From Granulicella sp. (GTDB taxonomy: Bacteria > Acidobacteriota > Terriglobia > Terriglobales > Acidobacteriaceae), in assembly GCA_003133205.1 (NCBI GenBank), contig PKWK01000118.1, positions 1-17,820 on the forward strand: 17,820 bases of DNA. Reading direction: 5' to 3'. Every line of letters begins with the position of its first letter. Positions within the stretch are counted from its first letter, which is position 1. Below, piece by piece: positions 13,153 through 17,820 of this stretch. The position numbers and the translations under genes are program-made. The notes under the pieces are model-generated. The model did no database searches, was not told the origin of the DNA, and was given only the letters and a program-made list of their open reading frames with translations.

Positions 13153-13196
13153 CCCCATGATCACCGGTGGACTTTGGTCCGACGGTTATCGTGGGG
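13153..13196. repeat. Stem-loop repeat, type 1-like, copy 5 with an inner hairpin
   Basis: The head GGGTGCCCC leads into CCCCATGATCACCG (13153-13166), which pairs with CGGTTATCGTGGGG (13183-13196) at 13 of 14 positions counting one G-U. The loop holds a second stem, GGAC-TTTG-GTCC (13169-13180). It lies between the 86-aa gene and the pectin operon. Confidence 0.75.
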
Positions 13197-13285
13197 TTTG
13201 TCTCTTCCGCACCGCCCCCGCTCGCCTTGTCCCTCGAACCTCGAACCTAGTACCGTGTACCTCGCAGCTCACAGAGGTACATCCG

Positions 13286-14656
13286 ATGCGCCTACGTCCT
13301 CTCTTCCTTGCCCTTGGCCTCGTCGCCTGCCTCCACGCGCAAACTCCGGTCAACCCCCCCGGCAGCATCGTGGTCGAGCCGCCGCCCGCCGCGCCCGTGA
13401 AGAATCCGCCGAAGAGCTGGATCGACAAGGACACCGGCCATCGCGTCTTCCGCCTCACCGACGAGCCCAACTCCGGCGTGCCCTACTTCAACGACAACGC
13501 CTACACGCCCGATGGCAAGCAAATGGTCTACATCTCGCCCAAGGGCATTCACGTGCTTCAACTCGCCACGCGCGCCACGAGCCTCGTCGTCCCCAACCCC
13601 GCGCACTTCGGCGTCGTCGGCAGCAAGACGCCCACCATCTTCTTCACCCGCACCGATCCCGCAACCAAACTCACCTCCATCTATGCCGCCGACATCCCCA
13701 CCGGCAACATCCGCAAGCTGATCGACCTGCCCGTGCGCGCTTCTGTCTCCAGCATCAACGCCGACGAGACGCTCGCCGCCGGCACCTATATCGAAGGCAC
13801 CGCGGGCGAAGACTTCAACCGCAAGGAAGCCGCCACCGAAGCGGCCGAGCGAGCCGCCGCCGCCGCCAGCCATGCGCAGATCGCCGGCGCGCCCAACGTC
13901 CAGCCGCTCTTCAAGCACGAGATGATGGACCGCCGCCTCGCCGCGCGTCTTCCGCTGGTCCTCTTCACCATCAATCTGCAGACCAGCAAGATGACGACGC
14001 TGCTGCACTCCACCGACTGGATCAATCACCTGCTCTTCTCACCCACCGACCCCACGCTGCTGATGTACTGCCACGAGGGCCGCCAGTGGAAGGTCGACCG
14101 CATCTGGACCATCCGCACCGACGGCACGGAGAACACGCTCATCCACAAGCGCACCATGGCGATGGAGATCGCCGTCCACGAGTTCTGGAGCCCCGACGGC
14201 AAGACCATCTGGTACGACTGGCACTATCCCTACGCCGAGACCTTCTTCGTCGGCGGCTACAACGTGGTGACGCACGCGCGCACCGCCTACCACCTGGAAC
14301 GCAACGACTGGTCGATCCACTACAACGTCAACTCGAACGCCTCAGCCTTTGCCGGAGACGGCGGCGATCCCGGCCAGTCGGCCGCCGCACCCGACGGCGA
14401 GTGGATCGAACTCTTCCACCCCGCAGCGATCGCCGCCGAGGGGGAACTCAACGACCCCACATTCTGGCAGCCCGGCGTCTTCCACACCGAACACCTCGTC
14501 AACATGAAGCGCCACAACTACCTGCAGGAGCCCAACGTCCGCTTCTCGCCCGACGACTCGCTCGTCATCTTCAGCTCCAACATGTTCGGCCCCAGCTACG
14601 TCTTCGGAGTTGAAGTGAAGAAAGCCAAACCGATCCCGGTCGCAAACACACGCTGA
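13286..14656 (+). CDS. Oligogalacturonate lyase family protein (PL22)
   Basis: The 456-residue protein starts at the ATG 13286 (AGAGG upstream) with a signal peptide (MRLRPLFLALGLVACLHAQ); the longer start at 13157 would run through a repeat. It matches PL22 (PF14583) seven-bladed propellers, which split di- and trigalacturonates by manganese-dependent beta-elimination. Landmarks are WIDKDTGHRVFRLTDEPNS at about residues 46-64, VHEFWSPDGKTIWYDWHYP, SIHYNVNSNASAFAGDGG and NYLQEPNVRFSPDDSLVIFSSNM. Candidate metal ligands by spacing are H298, H345 and Q414. In the characterised enzymes a further His follows two residues after the second; here N347 stands there, so activity may differ. A signal peptide is unusual for Ogl, which is cytoplasmic in Dickeya and Yersinia. 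First gene of the pectin operon. Confidence 0.85.
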   Translation: MRLRPLFLALGLVACLHAQTPVNPPGSIVVEPPPAAPVKNPPKSWIDKDTGHRVFRLTDEPNSGVPYFNDNAYTPDGKQMVYISPKGIHVLQLATRATSLVVPNPAHFGVVGSKTPTIFFTRTDPATKLTSIYAADIPTGNIRKLIDLPVRASVSSINADETLAAGTYIEGTAGEDFNRKEAATEAAERAAAAASHAQIAGAPNVQPLFKHEMMDRRLAARLPLVLFTINLQTSKMTTLLHSTDWINHLLFSPTDPTLLMYCHEGRQWKVDRIWTIRTDGTENTLIHKRTMAMEIAVHEFWSPDGKTIWYDWHYPYAETFFVGGYNVVTHARTAYHLERNDWSIHYNVNSNASAFAGDGGDPGQSAAAPDGEWIELFHPAAIAAEGELNDPTFWQPGVFHTEHLVNMKRHNYLQEPNVRFSPDDSLVIFSSNMFGPSYVFGVEVKKAKPIPVANTR

Positions 14657-14699
14657 TGCACTTACACTTTGATTGCACCGGACAGGCGCGAGGGCCGAG

Positions 14700-15038
14700 A
14701 TGAGTAAGAAGGCACGAATACAACAAGCAAGATTGGAAGCATTGGAGTTGGAGTTTCATTCACTCTTGATTAGTTGTCTCATTGAATGTTCGAACGGACG
14801 CTGGGGGTTGTTCGGCCAAAACTCACACCTCGATCCAGAAGATCGCTATTGGACTTGGCCGGAAGCAAAACGCCTGAGAACGCTTGCCTCGGAGATTCGT
14901 TCCGAGCGATTGGCCGCAGGCGAGATCAATCCATTGTGCGGAAAATTTGTCAGCCTTTGCGAAGCTAAGGATCCCAACACGCTTGGAGAGCCGAAACTTG
15001 CCGCTATGCTTCTCGATTCGATAAAGCAGGGCAACTGA
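14700..15038 (+). CDS. Small hypothetical protein in the pectin operon (112 aa)
   Basis: I do not recognise this protein. The ATG at 14700 (MSKKARIQQARLEALELEF) is preceded by GAGGG; a TTG at 14673 is possible but less likely. It begins with a basic helix, and contains CLIECSNGRWGLFGQN, YWTWPEAKRLRTLASEIRSERL and a C-terminal helix. There is no signal peptide. It sits 43 bases after the PL22 gene, and its stop codon lies 2 bases before the GH28 start, so it is translated within the operon. Its codon use is visibly richer in A and T than both neighbours, which suggests a different origin. Its place between two pectinases could be functional or accidental. Confidence 0.75.
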   Translation: MSKKARIQQARLEALELEFHSLLISCLIECSNGRWGLFGQNSHLDPEDRYWTWPEAKRLRTLASEIRSERLAAGEINPLCGKFVSLCEAKDPNTLGEPKLAAMLLDSIKQGN

Positions 15039-15040
15039 TT

Positions 15041-16579
15041 ATGCGAACCTTTTTATCCGCCGTGGCCATTTGCGTTGCCCTCTCCTGTGCGCATGCTCAA
15101 GACACGCGCCACGTAACCGAACCCACCATCCCCTCGTCCTGCACAGTCCTCACGGCCAAACTCACTTCACACGCCTCAACTCTCGCCGACTCCGACGACA
15201 GCAAGCCCGACACCATCCGCATCCAGCACGCGATGGACCACTGCAAGCCCGGCCACGCCGTCGAACTCAAATCCTCCGCCGCGCACGACGCCTTCCTCAC
15301 CGGCCCGCTCGAACTTCGCAGCGGCGTCACGCTGCTCATCGACAAGGGCGTCACCCTCTACGGCTCCCGCAACCCGCGCGACTACGACATAGTCCCCGGC
15401 CTCTGCGGCACCATCACGGAAAAGAAGTATCCATATACACAAGGGGTTTCTGGCCACGCCTGCAAGCCGCTCATCGGCGGAACGGACGTCGCCAACGCGG
15501 CCATCATGGGCGACGGCATCATCGACGGCCGGCGGAATGCCAAACTCCTCGGCCAGGACAATAGCCGGGACATTACGTGGGAGGACCTCGCCGAAACCTC
15601 CATCAAGGGCTGGCCCTCCGAGTACCTGAGCTGGGCTCGCGGCGTCGGCAAAGTCCCCGCACCCAACACCACACCGCCCGCCGGCGCCGGCCAGCAGAGC
15701 AAGATCGTCGGCCTGCAGAACAACCCCCGCATGATCGGCCTGGTCCACTGCGACAACTTCATCCTGTATCGCATTCAGTTACGTGACTCGCCCAACTTCG
15801 CCGTCTCCTACGCCGGCGGCAACGGCTTCACCGTCTGGAGCGTCATCATCAATCAGCCCAAGGACGCGCTCAACGGCGACGGCATCAACCTCGGCCAGCC
15901 GTGGCCGGAGGTCGCGACCGACACCACCAACGTCACCATCGCGCACACCTTCATTTACGCGGGCGACGACAATCTCGCCATCAAGTCCCGCACCGGCTCG
16001 CACACCTCGAACGTCAGCGTAATCCACAACCATTTCTACGCGGGACACGGAATCGGCACCGGCAGCTCCACCTCAGGCGGCGTCTCGAACATCCGCGTCT
16101 CCGATCTCACGCTCGACGGAACTGCCACTGGCATTCACATGAAGTCGAACGACAAGCTCGGCGGCCTGGTGAGCGACGTGGAGTTCGACGACATCTGCAT
16201 TCGCTCGAGCCCCAACCCCATCTCCATCGGAACTCACTCCGGCTCGACGGGCCACCACGAGGTCGACGCCGCGGAGAGCAACAAGCCGCCGCAGTATCTG
16301 GACATTCGCCTCAGCAACATCTTCATCCAGGGGCCGGGCCGCGTCGCGATCGACGGGCTCGACGCCGCGCATCGCCTCGGCCTCGCATTCCACAACGTCG
16401 TTGCGGAGCAGCCCACCTCCATCCGCTCCACCGCCACCCACGCGGACATCGCGCTCGACAACTCGAACCTCACCCTCGCGGGCGACGACATCACCTTCAC
16501 CGGCAGTCCGTCCAGCGGCGTCGCCAACCGCTGCGACGGCCGCTTCCTGCCGTTTCCCGTCCCGATCGCCACCCAGTGA
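15041..16579 (+). CDS. Exported polygalacturonase-type glycoside hydrolase, family 28
   Basis: The 512-residue protein has a signal peptide (MRTFLSAVAICVALSCAHAQ) and a right-handed parallel beta-helix of family GH28, which hydrolyses alpha-1,4-galacturonan. Four GH28 signatures appear in order: N278-G-D280 (usually NTD), G-D309-D310-N, G-H336-G, and H366-M-K368 (usually RIK). All three acidic catalytic positions and the GHG histidine are kept, while the arginine of RIK, which binds the substrate carboxylate, is histidine. This may mean changed specificity, for example for rhamnogalacturonan or xylogalacturonan. Before the catalytic part there is ELRSGVTLLIDKGVTLYGSRNPRDYD, typical of the family. 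It is the third gene of the operon with PL22. Confidence 0.9.
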   Translation: MRTFLSAVAICVALSCAHAQDTRHVTEPTIPSSCTVLTAKLTSHASTLADSDDSKPDTIRIQHAMDHCKPGHAVELKSSAAHDAFLTGPLELRSGVTLLIDKGVTLYGSRNPRDYDIVPGLCGTITEKKYPYTQGVSGHACKPLIGGTDVANAAIMGDGIIDGRRNAKLLGQDNSRDITWEDLAETSIKGWPSEYLSWARGVGKVPAPNTTPPAGAGQQSKIVGLQNNPRMIGLVHCDNFILYRIQLRDSPNFAVSYAGGNGFTVWSVIINQPKDALNGDGINLGQPWPEVATDTTNVTIAHTFIYAGDDNLAIKSRTGSHTSNVSVIHNHFYAGHGIGTGSSTSGGVSNIRVSDLTLDGTATGIHMKSNDKLGGLVSDVEFDDICIRSSPNPISIGTHSGSTGHHEVDAAESNKPPQYLDIRLSNIFIQGPGRVAIDGLDAAHRLGLAFHNVVAEQPTSIRSTATHADIALDNSNLTLAGDDITFTGSPSSGVANRCDGRFLPFPVPIATQ

Positions 16580-16601
16580 CAGACCTTTTTCCGGAGTAGC
16601 A

Positions 16602-16653
16602 GCGGGCTTTAGCCCGCGGTCATCCGCCGCCAAACAAGGGGGGCTTTAGCCCC
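16602..16653. repeat. Pair of GGGCTTTAGCCC hairpins
   Basis: GCGGGC-TTTA-GCCCGC (16602-16617) and GGGGCT-TT-AGCCCC (16640-16653) are two short perfect hairpins with the shared core GGGCTTTAGCCC, 22 bases apart. They lie just after the GH28 stop and may slow or end its transcription. Similar pairs are common between genes in acidobacteria. Confidence 0.75.
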
Positions 16654-16687
16654 GGGCCTTTCGTAAGTTGTGCCGTCAGCACCCACT

Positions 16688-16921
16688 TCAGTGACGAGGC
16701 AGCACCCACGCCTCTGTGGGCGGATCCTGATCCGTCTTCGGCTTAACAGTTCCCCACCATGCCGCATACTTCCGGGCGGAAGGAGGCAGTTTGGAACCCA
16801 GGGCCGCTTCAATCTCGGAACAGGCCGTGGTCTTTGGCGTTATTTTGAGGACCGGGCGACTAACAGTTTTTAGAGAACTTCGTTCCAGCGCTTCCAGTAC
16901 AACAGCAGGTCGTGCAACCAT
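16688..16921 (-). CDS. Small DUF7662-like protein (77 aa), possibly degenerate
   Basis: The ATG at 16921 is preceded by GGAG about 11 bases upstream. The middle part, SEIEAALGSKLPPSARKYAAWW at about residues 35-56, carries the pattern F/S-E-I-E-x-x-L-G-x-x-LP-x-SAR-x-x-AWW that I associate with DUF7662-type small proteins, whose function is unknown and which sometimes sit near defence genes. After it, PTEAWVLPRH resembles the usual 'AxAWLxAGW' end but is not exact. The N-terminal 30 residues do not resemble the usual start. It is downstream of folK on the same strand with 134 bases between. A CRP-like palindrome lies 64-77 bases upstream. It may be a decayed or shortened member. Confidence 0.5.
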   Translation of the reverse strand: MVARPAVVLEALERSSLKTVSRPVLKITPKTTACSEIEAALGSKLPPSARKYAAWWGTVKPKTDQDPPTEAWVLPRH

Positions 16922-16983
16922 CGAATCACAATCTCCATTTTTGGTGTGCGCGTACCACCCTAACCCCCAACCCTCGCTAAGAA

Positions 16984-16999
16984 GGTGATGCGTATCACA
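16984..16999. promoter_or_regulatory. CRP/FNR-like palindrome upstream of the 77-aa gene
   Basis: GGTGA-TGCGTA-TCACA matches the CRP layout TGTGA-N6-TCACA with one mismatch. It is the second such site in the window after 4990-5005, and both lie in front of small minus-strand genes. Confidence 0.4.
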
Positions 17000-17055
17000 T
17001 CGCTGTGCCGGATACCCAACACAGGAAGATGGCCGCACACGCCCCTGAAGTACGG

Positions 17056-17529
17056 CTACTCGACCGCCGCCAGCATCTCCGCCACCGTCCGCCCGGAGAG
17101 CGGATCGACCAAAGTCGGCGCAATCTGCTTGAGCGGCTCCAGCACAAAGCGCCGCTGAGCCATCGCAGGATGCGGCAGCGTCAATTCTTCCGTCACCATC
17201 ACCACATCGTCCATCAGCAGCAGGTCGAGATCTATCACGCGCGGCCCTTTCGCGACGGCGGCCGCACGATCGCGTCCCATCGCCCGCTCCACCGCCAGCA
17301 GCGCGCGCATCAGTTCCACTGGCTCCAGTTCGGTCTCCAGCAGCATCGCCGCGTTCAGGAAGTTCGGCTGATCGGTGTATCCCACCGGCGCCGTATCGTA
17401 AAAACGCGACACCGCTCGCACCTGGCCCAACCGCTTGACTCGACGCACGGCTTCGCGCAGATTCGCCGCGCGATCTCCCCACTCCGAAGCCAGATTCGAA
17501 CCCAGCGCGATCGCCGCCACCCGCGTCAC
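17056..17529 (-). CDS. folK: 2-amino-4-hydroxy-6-hydroxymethyldihydropteridine diphosphokinase
   Basis: FolK transfers pyrophosphate from ATP to 6-hydroxymethyl-7,8-dihydropterin, a step of folate synthesis in the cytoplasm. The protein of 157 residues has the expected length and motifs: ALGSNL at 8-13, FYDTAPVGYTDQPNFLNAA at 43-61, and GPRVIDLDLLL at 95-105, whose aspartates bind magnesium. I chose the GTG at 17529 because GGGGA lies 6 bases upstream and the protein then begins as usual just before GSNL; a GTG at 17544 would add five residues without a ribosome binding site. The gene follows lpxC with only 18 bases between stop and this start, so they are probably co-transcribed. No other folate gene is visible. 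Confidence 0.95.
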   Translation of the reverse strand: MTRVAAIALGSNLASEWGDRAANLREAVRRVKRLGQVRAVSRFYDTAPVGYTDQPNFLNAAMLLETELEPVELMRALLAVERAMGRDRAAAVAKGPRVIDLDLLLMDDVVMVTEELTLPHPAMAQRRFVLEPLKQIAPTLVDPLSGRTVAEMLAAVE

Positions 17530-17547
17530 GGTCGTTCCCCGCACGCC

Positions 17548-17820
17548 TTACGCATGCGCGGGCAGCGTCGCACGCAGCATCCCCGCGTCTTCTTGTTCCT
17601 GCGCCGGCTCAGGGATTTCGTCGTAGCCATGCACCAGGTCCCACGCCGACCGGTCGCGCAGCAACCGCTGCACCAGCGCGGTGTGCATCGCGTGCCCCGC
17701 GCGCTCCGCGATCACGCGTCCCTGGATGCGCCGGCCCACGAGCGCGAGGTCGCCGATCAGGTCGAGCACCTTGTGCCGCACGAACTCGTCGGCAAACCGC
17801 AGCGGCCCGTTCTGCACGCC
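17548..17820 (-). CDS. lpxC: UDP-3-O-acyl-N-acetylglucosamine deacetylase, C-terminal part
   Basis: LpxC removes the acetyl group in the first committed step of lipid A synthesis, using zinc, in the cytoplasm. The window contains the last 90 residues; the gene continues beyond position 17820. The family signature LRFADEFVRHKVLDLIGDLALVG is at the start of this part, with the His and Asp of RHKxLDxxGD being zinc ligands, and AERAGHAMHTALV follows, matching the conserved catalytic His region (SGHxxN). The C-terminal 30 residues (DEIPEPAQEQEDAGML) are variable and acidic. Its presence shows an outer membrane with lipid A. Confidence 0.93.
   Translation of the reverse strand, partial: GVQNGPLRFADEFVRHKVLDLIGDLALVGRRIQGRVIAERAGHAMHTALVQRLLRDRSAWDLVHGYDEIPEPAQEQEDAGMLRATLPAHA

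Noticed and set aside
16922..17482. Upstream extension of the 77-aa frame through folK
   Set aside because: Within folK it is a shadow frame with low-complexity Arg/Gly/Ala content; only the part after the ATG at 16921 carries a recognisable motif.

Overview
This is a GC-rich stretch from a diderm bacterium, most likely an acidobacterium of the Terriglobales type (Granulicella/Edaphobacter/Terriglobus-like). The grounds are an intact gene of the acidobacterial TIGR03435 family with a decayed sister copy beside it, a cytochrome c-PQQ propeller fusion of acidobacterial type, a plant-polysaccharide diet, abundant dispersed palindromic repeats between genes, and an lpxC gene (lipid A synthesis, hence an outer membrane). 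The assignment rests on recognised families only; no database was searched.

Layout. 1-1000: 3' end of an FkbM-type methyltransferase gene and a small Cys-containing orphan. 1035-4360 (minus): a secreted GH31 glycosidase, then a DUF1778/GNAT toxin-antitoxin pair of the TacA/TacT type. 4558-6470 (minus): a small exported protein behind an AT-rich control region, a 307-residue protein of unknown function, and a solitary HI1420-type antidote protein with a palindromic operator. 6583-9084: an isoprenylcysteine methyltransferase-like membrane protein (plus) convergent with a quinoprotein dehydrogenase-like protein (minus) that carries two palindromic repeats inside its reading frame. 9085-9772: a gene-free, repeat-filled interval with two strong hairpins in a row. 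9773-11568: an unknown protein bracketed by heptamer arrays, then a Tat-exported lactonase-type propeller. 11569-13144: more repeats, a TIGR03435 remnant, an intact TIGR03435 gene and a small unknown gene. 13286-16579: an operon of PL22 oligogalacturonate lyase, a small compositionally different gene and a GH28 polygalacturonase. 16580-17820: paired hairpins, a small DUF7662-like gene, folK and the end of lpxC (minus).

How it fits together. The clearest system is pectin use: exported GH28 cuts polygalacturonan, PL22 processes the short oligogalacturonates, and the GH31 enzyme could remove alpha-linked side sugars from plant polymers. The quinoprotein and the lactonase-type propeller would act on oxidised sugars or alcohols outside the cytoplasm, though their substrates are unknown.

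The most unusual content is non-coding: a family of stem-loop repeats headed by GGGTGCCCCA. Copies differ in stem sequence while base pairing is kept, they occur as a two-hairpin unit at two loci, and one such unit lies in frame inside the quinoprotein gene. I found no CRISPR array, tRNA, rRNA, transposase or phage gene.
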